From the NCBI RefSeq assembly GCF_021462225.1, contig NC_061794.1, positions 17,005,784 to 17,069,783 of the forward strand: a stretch of DNA of 64,000 bases, read 5' to 3'. Each line of letters begins with the position of its first letter. The first letter of the stretch is position 1. The stretch is from Girardinichthys multiradiatus (Eukaryota > Chordata > Actinopteri > Cyprinodontiformes > Goodeidae). The position numbers and the translations under genes were made by a program. Positions 12,152 to 23,452 of this stretch are shown piece by piece. Below the pieces are notes generated by a model. It saw only the letters and a program-made list of their open reading frames with translations, had not been told where the DNA came from and did no database searches.

Positions 12152-15100
12152 ATGTGGGCTCGGTTGACGGTTACGGTGGGGGGCTCGGGACTCGGGCTGC
12201 GGGCTTCTAGGGAGTGTTTGCTGCGGGTCACGGCTGTTGGATGTGCGGGGAAAAGACAGCAGGACAGGCGGGATTTCAGTGCAGAGGTAACCATTGCTTG
12301 ACAAGCCTCGGTCATCTGACTAGAAGATTATGACTACTTTGAGCAGTGGTTGTTTCATGCTTTAATTTGCAGATCTTACCTTTAACACTTCCAAATTAGT
12401 CAATGAAGGTAACACTTTTTATTTAAATGCAATCTGAAACCCATTTTGGGGAAATATTTTAAATGTTTATGCTTTGACTAAAAATCTTTGAGTTTTAAGT
12501 TCAAGATTTTTCATTTTCTATGCTCTTTTTCATCTGTGAATCAACATTGTTTGGGGCCTTAATGACAGAGATTCCAAATATCTATTATGCATCATGTGCA
12601 TAAATAAAAAGGGAAAAGAGTGATCAGTTGTATCTTGCTCAAATTCAAATGAACCCTTTCACCTACAGTCAGCCCTAAATGCCCTGATCCACACAAAGAA
12701 CCTGACTAAATGTGATCAGAAATATCTAACAATGACTGAGCATGTGCCAAAACACAGTGGAGTGTGTTGACATTTGAGTTCACCTTGTTTAGATCATGCT
12801 AGGATTTCCTCAGAAACAGGAATATCTTGGATAAACCTTGCTGTGTCTGCGTTGCTGCATCCTTTCCAACAGCAACCTGTTCATGCAGACATAATGTTCA
12901 TGGGTCCCAGCAGAGTGACTGCCTCTTTGGTGTAATCAGAGCGTGCTTCGCCAGCCGGTTCAAAGGTCACCGAAAAAACAAAAGATGGGATTGCGACAGA
13001 AGCAAGGCTATCAGTAGAGCTGTTTATGTATCAGACTTGTGTGTTGTTGTTTTTTACACATATCTCAATGATGCTATTTTGTGAAGCAAATTTTAACTTT
13101 CACTTAGGGTTCTATTTCCTTGCAAAACAAACTCCTCCGTCCAGGCTTGGGTACATTTTCTAGTAAAAAAATGTGTTACTTGGAAAGAAGGTTTTTTGTT
13201 GGTATAATATATAATAGCACAATACCAAGTAGCATATAATTGTGAATTGAAGGACACGTGTATATACCTTCTTTTTTTTAACACATAAAAATCTGAAAAG
13301 TATCTGTGCATTTTTATTTAGCTCTTTTTTACTCTGATGACCCTAAATGAAATTCAATGTAATTAAAAGTCACCTAATTTAAGTCCAGATGGGTTTCATT
13401 TAGGCTCAGATCCAGCTGTTCTGTGAAGGCGTCAGAGGTTTGTTGGAGAATATTAGTGAACAAAGAGCATCACGAAGACCAATGAACACAGCAGACAGGT
13501 CATGGAGAAAGTTAATGAGAGCCAGGGTTAGATTAGCATACAATATCCAAAGCTTTTTACAGGGCTCTGTTCAGTCTGGTATCTGAAAATTGAATAACTG
13601 CAAACCTATCAAGATATGGCCCTCCTCCTAAACTGACAGGCAGGGTAAAGAGAGCATAAATTATAGAAGCAGCCAAGAGGCCCGTGGAAATTCTAGAGGA
13701 GCTACAGACATGCAGAGCTCAAGTAGGAAAATCTGTCAACAGTACAGTTCTTAGTCATACTCTCCACAACTCTGACCTTTATGGAAGTGTGACAAGAAAT
13801 AAGCTATTCTTGAAAGAAAACCATGAGAAGTCTAATATAAAGTTTACCACAAGCCTCGTATGGCAAACAGCAACAGATGTGGAAGAAGGTGCTCTGGTCA
13901 GATAAGCTCTGCCTAAATGGTGGCAGCATCATGCTGTGGGGATGCTTTTCTTAAGCAAAGACAGGAAAGCTAGTCACTTGATGGGAGGATGGATAGAGCT
14001 AAATGCAGAACAACCCAGGGAGAAAAGCTGCTAGATCAGGGGTGTCCAAAGTTTTTGTCACATAGGCCAAAATCGTGAAGTTGGAAGTACTTGTGGGCCA
14101 AAGAAATGTAATACTTAAAACTAACTAATAAAACTAAGATCACTAAATATCATCTTTTGATTTGTATCTGCTCAACAATAAACTAAGCATGCAATATTTT
14201 AATTAAACAAATCAAGCACTCAGAATTGTTGTAGTTAAAGGATGTGTAAATGTAGAGCCAAAACTTGAAAACAGTTTTGCTTTTTTTTTTTTTTTTTGCT
14301 TATTAAAAGAAAGGAAACCAGTTTGCAAATTCTTCTGGGCTCGACTGAAAAAAATACAAAAACGGGTCTATTCTCAGCAATAAGAAGAGACTTTGTGTCA
14401 CTGTTTCTTTGGACTTGCTTGTTGTATTAATTAATAATTTAAAAGCAGATTTGGATGCAACAAAGTTTACTTCTGAATAAAAGTCACTACATAGATGTGG
14501 TCCTACTTACTTAAATAAATGAAAAGTATGGTTACTAAAAGATGAACACTTTGTGTTAAACCTAACATTTTTCTTTGTATGAAGATTTTAATTTATCAGG
14601 AATAATTTTGTCCTCATTAAAAAATGAAAAGTCTTCATCTGCAACAGCCACATGTCCTTGTGAGCCAAATCTGTATCATTCTTTAATAGCAGCCAGGGGC
14701 TGAAAATGGCCACCAGGCAACACTTTGGACACCCCTGTTTTAGAGGCTGACTTGAAATTTGAAAGCTGGTGCAAACATACCCCCAACCACTAGCACTTTC
14801 ACTTAGTTTAGGCTCAGGGGAGCTGAATACAAATACACACCGCACTTTTCAGATTAATACTTGTAAATGTATTAAAAAGTAACTGCAAGTTCCCTTCAAA
14901 TTCACAATTATATGCTACTTTGTGTTAGTATTTTGCAACATTCTATTGTTCTATTGTTCTTCCTATAGTCACCATGTTTCTGTTAACCCCCCTCCCACTC
15001 CTTTCCCCAGGCTGCCTTGAAGAAAACGCCACTGTTTGACTTTCACAGGAACCATGGTGGCAAGATGGTGGAGTTTGCAGGCTGGAGTATGCCCGTCCAG

Positions 15101-18100
15101 TACAAAGACAGTCACATCGCTTCACACATGCACACCAGAGAGCACTGCTCCATCTTTGATGTCAGCCACATGCTGCAGGTGAGGCAAGCTGAAAACGTGC
15201 GAGGCATGTGGCTTTATATGACCCAATCCTCCAGAAAACAGGTTTTTTTGATTCATTTAACCTCAATGTATCTGTTTCCCTTTGTTTCTTCTGTCAGACC
15301 AAAATCCATGGCAAAGACCGGGTAAAGTTCATGGAGTCTCTGGTGGTTGCAGATATCACAGAGCTGAAGGACAACCAGGTAGATGGACTATTACCGGTTA
15401 CCCGTTCTCCCCTTGCTAATCTGTGTCCTTACTACAAGATGAACAATCATGAAGGAGCTGTAGCTGCTTTCCACGTGCCTTTCTGCTGCCAGATACATGA
15501 GAACGATGCAAAAAGAAAGTTCTAAAAACCTTTTAGATGTAATTCTTCATTTGTTTGACTGCATACTGGTAAATATGCCATTTATTTAGCTTACGAGTCT
15601 TTACCCATGTGATTAACTAACAATTTAAATCAACCAGATAACATTATATTCTTTGGACTGTAATATATATGCAGGATAAAGTTTGACTTTTATTTCTCTC
15701 TGTATTATGAGATTGATAATCCTAAACAGATAAGAAGTTAAATCCGTAAGCTCCATGATTGGATGATTTTATGTCTAGGAATAGCATGTTTATATAGAGG
15801 ATGCATATAATCCTCAATGTACAGTAAATTCGTACATTTATCTTCAAGTCCTTGCCCTCTCATCCTTCCACTCCTTTTCTCCTCACCTCTCAGGGTACAT
15901 TGTCCCTCTTCACCAATGAGAACGGAGGAATCATTGATGACCTTATAGTGACAAAGACCGACCAAGGTTACCTCTACGTAGTCTCCAACGCTGGCTGTGC
16001 CGACAAGGACTCGGCTCATATGAAGGTGAAGGAATGTGTGCAGGTAGACCAGCCTGAAATCGCCTAGGAAATGTCTAAAGCGTGTTTGTGTGTGTTTTTA
16101 TGTTAGGCCAGGCTGGCAGAGTTTAAAGCTGATGGGTTTGATGTGGACGTGGAGTTCATTGATGAAGCCCTAATTGCTTTGCAAGGTCAATACAGTCACT
16201 TGGTCTTTCATTTCCTCTCCCTTCTTTCAATTTAAAGCATCCTCCTCTTAGTCATTGTTCTTTTCAGTCGTTCTTTAATAGTTATCATATACAGTGCTTT
16301 ACTCTTTATTCTAGGATAAGCTAAAGCTCTCTCTGTGGAGATCCTCAAATTTCTGAGTCATTCTGTGTCATCAGGTCCCACCATGGCTCAGGTGCTTCAG
16401 ACAGGGCTGAAGGGAGACCTCAGTAAGCTGACCTTCATGACCTCCACACTAGTCACTGTGTTCGGTATTCCTGACTGCAGGGTGACCCGCTGTGGATACA
16501 CTGGAGAGGACGGGGTGGAGGTGAGCATCTCTGTACATTTTGTAGTTCATTTCTGTCTATTGTTGCGGATTATTTTCTCAGACCTTCCCCAGACCGTTCC
16601 GACTGCGAGCTGAATGTGTGAAAATCAGGAAATGTGTCACCTCTAGTCAAAGGTTGTATCCATAGTGATAAATTTTGTCCTGAAAGCAGCGGTTCACATG
16701 TGGATTTTGACCATGTCTGAGGAGAAACACTACGATGCCTTGCAGAAGTATTCATACCCCGTTAAATTGTCCACATTTTGTCATTTATTCAGCTTAGTCA
16801 ATACTTATATAGGATTGATATATTGAATATCAATATAGTGCTACATTTTGCTGCAGTTACAGCTGCAAGTCTTTGGTTCTACCTGCCCTGTACATCTAAA
16901 GACTGAAATTTTGTCCAATTTGTCTTTGCAAAATAGCTCCTGTTTCCTCAAAAATCAGATTCAATTGTTAATTTCATTTAAATATTGCATGTGTAGTTCA
17001 TTGTTGAGCATATACTGGTCCTTCTCAAAATATTAGCATATTGTGATAAAGTTCATTATTTTCCATAATGTCATGATGAAAATTTAACATTCATATATTT
17101 TAGATTCATTGCACACTAACTGAAATATTTCAGGTCTTTTATTATCTTAATACGGATGATTTTGGCATACAGCTCATGAAAACCCAAAATTCCTATCTCA
17201 CAAAATTAGCATATCATTAAAAGGGTCTCTAAACGAGCTATGAACCTAATCATCTGAATCAACGAGTTAACTCTAAACACCTGCAAAAGATTCCTGAGGC
17301 CTTTAAAACTCCCAGCCTGGTTCATCACTCAAAACCCCAATCATGGGTAAGACTGCCGACCTGACTGCTGTCCAGAAGGCCACTATTGACACCCTCAAGC
17401 AAGAGGGTAAGACACAGAAAGAAATTTCTGAACGAATAGGCTGTTCCCAGAGTGCTGTATCAAGGCACCTCAGTGGGAAGTCTGTGGGAAGGAAAAAGTG
17501 TGGCAGAAAACGCTGCACAACGAGAAGAGGTGACCGGACCCTGAGGAAGATTGTGGAGAAGGGCCGATTCCAGACCTTGGGGGACCTGCGGAAGCAGTGG
17601 ACTGAGTCTGGAGTAGAAACATCCAGAGCCACCGTGCACAGGCGTGTGCAGGAAATGGGCTACAGGTGCCGCATTCCCCAGGTCAAGCCACTTTTGAACC
17701 AGAAACAGCGGCAGAAGCGCCAGACCTGGGCTACAGAGAAGCAGCACTGGACTGTTGCTCAGTGGCCCAAAGTACCTTTTTCGGATGAAAGCAAATTCTG
17801 CATGTCATTCGGAAATCAAGGTGCCAGAGTCTGGAGGAAGACTGGGGAGAAGGAAATGCCAAAATGCCAGAAGTCCAGTGTCAAGTACCCACAGTCAGTG
17901 ATGGTCTGGGGTGCCGTGTCAGCTGCTGGTGTTGGTCCACTGTGTTTTATCAAGGGCAGGGTCAATGCAGCTAGCTAGCAGGAGATTTTGGAGCACTTCA
18001 TGCTTCCATCTGCTGAAAAGCTTTATGGAGATGAAGATTTCATTTTTCAGCACGACCTGGCACCTGCTCACAGTGCCAAAACCACTGGTAAATGGTTTAC

Positions 18101-21100
18101 TGACCATGGTATCACTGTGCTCAATTGGCCTGCCAACTCTCCTGACCTGAACCCCATAGAGAATCTGTGGGATATTGTGAAGAGAACGTTGAGAGACTCA
18201 AGACCCAACACTCTGGATGAGCTAAAGGCCGCTATCGAAGCATCCTGGGCCTCCATAAGACCTCAGCAGTGCCACAGGCTGATTGCCTCCATGCCACGCC
18301 GCATTGAAGCAGTCATTTCTGCCAAAGGATTCCCGACCAAGTATTGAGTGCATAACTGTACATGATTATTTGAAGGTTGACGTTTTTTGTATTAAAAACA
18401 CTTTTCTTTTATTGGTCGGATGAAATATGCTAATTTTGTGAGATAGGAATTTTGGGTTTTCATGAGCTGTATGCCACAATCATCCGTATTAAGACAATAA
18501 AATACCTGAAATATTTCAGTTAGTGTGCAATGAATCTAAAATATAGGAATATTAAATTTTCATCATTACATTATGGAAAATAATGAACTTTATCACAATA
18601 TGCTAATATTTTGAGAAGGACCTGTAGAAATACAGAAAATTGGACAATTTTGTGTACTTTGCGTACTTTCAACTGAATGATTTTCGACCTTGTGAGAAGA
18701 CTTTTGGAAACACCTCCACTATAGCTCCGGCTGTATGTTTAGGGTGATATTCCAGCTGGAAGGTGGACCTCCACCCCAGCCTCATGCCTTTTGCAGCCTC
18801 TAACAGATTTTCTTCAATGATTTTCCTGGTTTTAGCTCCATCCATCTTCCCAACTCTGAGCAGCCTCCCTGTCCCTGCCTAAAAAAAAGCATCTCCTCAC
18901 CATGATGCTGCCACCACCAAATGGAGATGATGTGGTTAAAGTGAAGTGCTAAGCGTGCCTTGCATGAAGACCAAAAATTTTAATTGTCTTATTTGACCAA
19001 AGCACGTTCTTGTATATGTTTGCTGTGTCCCCATGATATCTACAGAGTGCCCAAGTCATAGTTCTCTTGTTAAGTTACCCACCTGAGCTGGGCATCCCTG
19101 CTCCTCCAGAGTCGGTAGATGTGGGTAGGACTGAGAAAGAGATAATTTAATTTTGGATTTTCCTGCTTTAATGCTTATAATAAAAATCTTTATCTAAAGT
19201 TACTCCTATCTTTCTGTGTTTCCCAGATTTCTGTTCCTCGATTAAGAGTGGTTGAGCTGGCAGAGAAGCTGCTTGGCAACAGCGAGGTGAAGCTGGCCGG
19301 TCTGGGAGCCAGAGACAGTCTTCGGCTGGAGGCAGGACTTTGTCTCTATGGCAACGACATAGATGAGACCACCACGCCTGTAGAAGCCAGTCTTGTTTGG
19401 ACAATAGGTTCGGTTTTAATTCTCGTAACAGTTTACTCTTAGCTGTTGAGAACATGCATGTTTAAGCTGTAATCTACAGTACAGACCAAAAGTTTGGACA
19501 CACCTTCTCATTCAAAGAGTTGTCTTTATTTTCATGACTATGAATATTGTAGCTTCACACTGAAGGCATCAAATCTATGAATTAACACATGTGGAATTAT
19601 TTACTGAACAAAAAAGTGTGAAACAACTGAAAATATGTCTTATATTCTAGGTTCTTCAAAGTAGCCACCTTTTGCTTTGATTACTGCTCCGCACACTCTT
19701 GGCATTCTGTTGATGAGCTTCAAGAGGTAGTCACCTGAAATGGTTTTCCAACAGTCTTGAAGGAGTTCCCAGAGATGCTTAGCACTTGTTGGCCCTTTTG
19801 CCTTCACTCTGTGGTCCAGCTCACCCCAAACCATCTCGATTGGGTTCAGGTCCGGTAACTGTGGAGGCCAGCTCATCTGGCACATCACCCCATCACTCTC
19901 CTTCTTGGTCAAATAGCCCTTACACAGCCTGGAGGTGTGTTTGGGGTCATTGTCCTGTTGAAAAATAAATGATGGTCCAACTAAACGCAAACCGGATGGA
20001 ATAGCATGCCGCTGCAAGATGCTGTGGTAGCCATGCTGGTTCAGTATGCCTTCAATTTTGAATAAATCCCCAACAGAGTCACCAGCAAAGGACCCCCACA
20101 CCATCACACCTCCTCCTCCATGCTTCATGGTGGGAACCAGGCATGTAGAGTCCATCCGTTCACCTCTTCTGCACCGCACAAAGACACGGTGGTTGGAACC
20201 AAAGATCTCAAACTTGGACTCATCAGACCAAAGCACAGATTTCCACTGGCTTAACAGTTGTTCTAGAGATGTGTCTGCTGCTAGAACTCTGTGTGGCATT
20301 GACCTGTTCTCTAATCTGAGCTGCTGTTAACCTGTGATTTCTGAGGCTGGTGACTCGGATGAACTTATCGTCCACAGCAGAGGTGACACTTGGTCTTACT
20401 TTCCTGGGGCGGTCCTCATGTGAGCCAGTTTCTTTGTAGCGCTTGATGGTTTTTGCGACTGCACTTGGGGACACTTTCAAAGTTTTCCCAACTGTTCGGA
20501 CTGACTGACCTTCATTTCTTAAAGTAATGATGGCCACTCGTTTTTCTTTACTTAGCTGCTTTTTTCTTGCCATAATACAAATTCTAACAGTCTATTCAGT
20601 AGGACTATCAGCTGTGTACTTTATCCACCTCCTGCACAACACAACTGATGGTCCCAACCCCATTTATAAGGCTTGAAATCCCACTTATTAAACCTGACAG
20701 GGCACACCTGTGAAGTGAAAACCATTTCAGGTGACTACCTCTTGAAGCTCATCAACAGAATGCCAAGAGTGTGCGGAGCAGTAATCAAAGCAAAAGGAGG
20801 CTACTTTGAAGAACCTAGAATATAAGACATATTTTCAGTTGTTTCACACTTTTTTGTTCAGTAAATAATTCCACATGTGTTAATTCATAGTTTTGATGCC
20901 TTCAGTGTGAAGCTACAATATTCATAGTCATGAAAATAAAGACAACTCTTTGAATGAGAAGATGTGTCCAAACTTTTGGTCTGTACTGTATATAGGCACT
21001 TGTAGATCTACATAGACATGCATGCATATGTGTATCTTTTTGGATGGTTTTTATTTCTTGATGATACCTATCTTTCTTCTGTAACAGAAACATGCATAAT

Positions 21101-21972
21101 AAAACATTTTATAAAGGCTCCATTGGTTTTGGTTCTCACTCTCAGGGAAGCGCAGGCGTCAGACGAAGGATTTCCCCGGCGCCAATATCATTGTACCTCA
21201 AATCAAAGCCAAGACAGCCAGAAGAAGAGTTGGACTGGTGTCCACCGGTCCCCCAGTGAGACAGCACACCCCTATCCTCTGCCCTGATGGACAGGTCATA
21301 GGTGAGGGAGCTAAAGTGGTGTGAGGGATGGGGAAATGAGTGCTTTGGCACTTCTGAATTTCAAATTCAGAGTAGAATCATGTGAAAAGAATCTTTAAAG
21401 AAAGTAATACAATTGCATATTTCTGTTAAATAGGGAAAAGTATTAATTTCTTAAATTAATCATTAAATATTGTCAAAATCATAAATATTTGAAAGTTCTT
21501 GTCTATTTGTGGTCCCAACTGTCTTATATAATATGACCACTAGAGGTCACCAGAATTCTTGAAATAACCCTAACCTTAATTCTTCACTAAATGTACAATC
21601 TAATACAAAATCATATATAACATCTCGTTTTTTATTAGTATGCCATTTTAATATCCATATTTGAATTTAAATATTTGCTACTTCACGAATAAATGAACAG
21701 GAGCAGGATCTGGAGCAGGAGGGTTTTCTGAAATAATGTCAGACTGGTCGACACATAGAGTTGATTTATTTTCACTGACTTCTTTCGTGTAAATAGGGGA
21801 AGTGACCAGTGGCTGCCCCTCTCCCTGCCTGAAAAAGAACATCGCCATGGGTTACGTGGATGCAGCATTCGCCAAGAACGGAGCAGTCATCCAGGTTGAA
21901 ATCAGAAAGAAGACAGTCTCGGCAATAGTCAGCAAGATGCCCTTTGTTTCCACAAACTACTACTCTGGATAG
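12152..21972 (+). CDS. amt: Aminomethyltransferase, glycine cleavage system T-protein
   Basis: Mitochondrial matrix enzyme. It moves the aminomethyl carbon held on lipoyl-H-protein to tetrahydrofolate, releasing ammonia and making 5,10-methylene-THF, as part of the glycine cleavage complex with P-, H- and L-proteins. Exons: 12152-12286, 15011-15178, 15298-15378, 15894-16025, 16107-16185, 16375-16520, 19227-19407, 21146-21301, 21797-21972 (TAG 21970). All junction phases agree and give 417 residues (human 403). Exon 1 encodes an Arg-rich, acid-poor leader, as expected for a mitochondrial presequence. Diagnostic blocks are [41 protein letters not shown] (holding the Asp equivalent to the conserved catalytic Asp), [34 protein letters not shown] and ending [11 protein letters not shown]. 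Exon 16107 joins after GAG/AAG at 16025 (not 16046), because only this spacing matches the human protein. The gene appears intact; introns 1, 6 and 7 are loaded with transposons. Confidence 0.97.
13330..14960 (+). mobile_element. Degenerate Tc1/mariner element in amt intron 1, interrupted by a hAT element
   Basis: Forward copy of the common old Tc1 family. 'ctgttctgtgaaggcgtcag', 'agaagcagccaagaggcccg', 'gaagaaggtgctctggtcag' and 'ggcagcatcatgctgtgggg' appear in transposon order up to 14036. After the hAT insertion, 'tagaggctgacttgaaattt' and the 3' arm 'ccgcacttttcagattaata' follow, with an internal deletion. Frame destroyed. Confidence 0.75.
14037..14737. mobile_element. Non-autonomous hAT element nested in Tc1 remnant
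   Basis: Terminal inverted repeats CAGGGGTGTCCAAAGT at 14037 and its complement ending at 14737. Flanking octamers TGCTAGAT and TTTTAGAG share TAGA and resemble the hAT target consensus nTCTAGAn, consistent with a decayed 8-bp duplication. About 700 bp with no transposase frame. Confidence 0.75.
16737..17014 (-). mobile_element. Degenerate Tc1/mariner, left part (split by younger Tc1)
   Basis: Starts with the family terminus 'tgccttgcagaagtattcat' and runs to 'ttgcaaaatagctcctgttt' (reverse of the transposase C-terminus). It continues at 18627 beyond the inserted element. Confidence 0.75.
17015..18624 (+). mobile_element. Tc1/mariner element, copy A, in amt intron 6
   Basis: 1610 bp, flanked by TA on both sides (17013-17014, 18625-18626). 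Near-perfect inverted arms of about 200 bp. Same family and length as the element at 30292-31901. It lies in forward orientation relative to amt and is inserted inside an older Tc1 remnant. Confidence 0.95.
17343..18347 (+). pseudogene. Tc1 transposase of copy A, one amber codon
   Basis: DDE-type transposase, cut-and-paste, DD34E. The frame from [10 protein letters not shown] runs 211 codons to TAG at 17976-17978, where the sister copies have a Tyr codon (TAT), then continues open to the normal stop at 18347, so the gene differs from a full 334-residue product by this single nonsense change. First catalytic Asp in FSDESKF lies before the stop; second Asp (FQHDLAP) and Glu (LNPIENLW) lie after it. 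Confidence 0.93.
18627..19130 (-). mobile_element. Degenerate Tc1/mariner, right part of split copy
   Basis: Continuation of the reverse-oriented remnant: 'tagctccggctgtatgttta', 'tcaccatgatgctgccacca', 'tttgaccaaagcacgttctt' follow each other in reverse transposase order. Confidence 0.75.
19477..20988 (-). mobile_element. Tc1/mariner element, second family, in amt intron 7
   Basis: 1512 bp with TA on both sides. Outer ends are CAGTACAGACCAAAAGTTTG and its complement. The two arms (19477-19748 and 20717-20988) are almost identical inverted copies of 272 bp. The left arm includes the last 35 or so transposase codons, which are therefore duplicated in the right arm. Confidence 0.93.
19640..20573 (-). 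pseudogene. Tc1 transposase of second family, internal deletion and frameshift
   Basis: Reads from [12 protein letters not shown] (ATG at 20573) through the helix-turn-helix region ([12 protein letters not shown]) to HISRTTVK, where roughly 40 codons normally found before the first catalytic Asp are missing. The frame then shifts into [26 protein letters not shown] and [11 protein letters not shown], ending at 19640. Not able to give a full transposase. Confidence 0.9.
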
Positions 21973-22884
21973 GAGCAACACACCGGATCATTCTGTCATT
22001 GTCTCATTTACTGCTGTTACTTCCTGCTGTTTATCTCCGGCAATACGAGACCAATTTAGGATTTAGAAATACTTTTAAATAAGTGTGAAAGAAATGTAAC
22101 ATCTTATATTAGCACTGTAAATGTGATCAGTGTTCAATAATAACATGGTTAAACTTGTGGATCCACATCGGCTGAAGTATGAGGGTACAAAATGAAAGGA
22201 GACAAATGTTGATACAAGTTGACACAGAGCCCTAGAAGCGACCCTGTGTTTGACTCTTAACAAAAAACTAGTATTTTGTAAAAAAAAAGAATACATCACA
22301 GGTTTGCACACGTGTTTGTCTTCTAATGCCGTCTTAATGCCACTGACACATTTCCATTTACAGTATAGTTATAAACAAACATGACGGAGTTTGTCATTTA
22401 TGATGACGTGATGATGTAGTTTGTTTGTTTTGACACTATTGCTACATAAATCCTTACCTGAAGGATAGTTATAAACAAATTAAACCCCAAATTGTTTACA
22501 TTAACAAGCTGATTCAGTTTTGTTTTATTTGTTTGTTAAGAGCCTTCTCTTTTGGCATAAGGCTTCTTAATTACTAGATGAAAGGTACTACTGACTTAAA
22601 ACTTTGAGGTTGTACTACAATGTGGGGAACATGGGCTTTCATGTAATGCCCAACTTTTTAAACATTTTAAAGTGGAAGGTATCTTTTAAATAAATAAAAT
22701 GGTTGCTTTTGTATTTGCCTCTAACGATTTATTTTGTTTCTAAATTAATGAAAACAAAATTGGCAAATTTAGGAAATGATTTACAGCTTTCATTGTGTTA
22801 TGTTCTGCAAATATCCAAGAAGATATTCACAGGGTCCTCACTAAAGATTTTTCTCTAAATTTCTCGTTTTGCTATATATATAGT
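21973..22884 (+). other. amt 3' untranslated region and intergenic DNA
   Basis: AT-rich. Overlapping AATAAA signals at 22689-22698 could end amt transcripts about 0.7 kb after the stop; there are also weaker AATAAT words near 22135. No gene. Confidence 0.5.
22689..22698 (+). terminator. Candidate polyadenylation signals downstream of amt
   Basis: Two overlapping AATAAA hexamers. Their distance from the stop makes assignment to amt likely but unproven. Confidence 0.4.
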
Positions 22885-22890
22885 ATTGTA

Positions 22891-22922
<32 letters not shown>

Positions 22923-22928
22923 TACAAT
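22885..22928. repeat. Perfect 44-bp palindrome centred on (TA)n
   Basis: ATTGTAG at the left end, a TA run, and CTACAAT at the right end form a perfect palindrome, so the microsatellite is part of a symmetrical hairpin- or cruciform-prone sequence. Confidence 0.9.
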
Positions 22929-23452
22929 TGTAAAAGATCTGGTCGGACCTACCCGGAAACAGGGAATATCAACAGGACCAACCAACCTGGCAACCCCGGT
23001 AGCCGGTGGGTTCTGGAGTTATTGTGGGGAAGATGGTGGACCTGGCGACAGCAGCGTGCTCCAAACTCTGTCCAAAACATTTCGAGAAATATTTACCATC
23101 TCAACCTGGCGTTAGATATAGATTACCCGGGGACAATCACAGATAATACATAGAGGAAACCGACAAACAGTGGGAGCTATCCCGCTCTGGACAGTTCTTT
23201 TTTCCGGAGAAAGCAGAGTTACAAAACGTGGTTGTTGGTTCTCGTCGCGGACGCTAAGCGACGTGTCAGCACCGGAGTGAAAAAGGGTGACGTTTTATTG
23301 ACCTTTGACTCATAAACAGAAGTTTAGACAACAGGGAAAGTTTACACAGCCGTGTCCCTTTTTCTGCAGCTGTTAAATAAGCGGATTTGAAGGAGGCTAA
23401 CCGCCGCTGCTACCTCAGCTAGCTTTGTTGTGACCCGGAGGATCTGCTCGAC
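22929..23452 (+). promoter_or_regulatory. Probable ifrd2 promoter/5' untranslated region
   Basis: CpG-containing, less AT-rich than the surroundings, directly upstream of the ifrd2 ATG. Contains CRE-like TGACG words (about 23288) and an upstream small frame at 23033-23146. No TATA box. Start site inferred only from position. Confidence 0.4.
23033..23146 (+). other. Possible upstream open reading frame (37 codons)
   Basis: ATG at 23033 in a good Kozak setting (A at -3, G at +4), TAA at 23144-23146. It may lie in the ifrd2 leader and dampen translation, or be chance. Product not recognised. Confidence 0.25.

Noticed and set aside
16021..16046. Later donor (CAG/GTAGAC at 16044) for the amt exon starting at 15894
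   Set aside because: Also in frame, but it would add seven residues not present in the human protein; the donor at 16026 restores exact spacing to the next exon.
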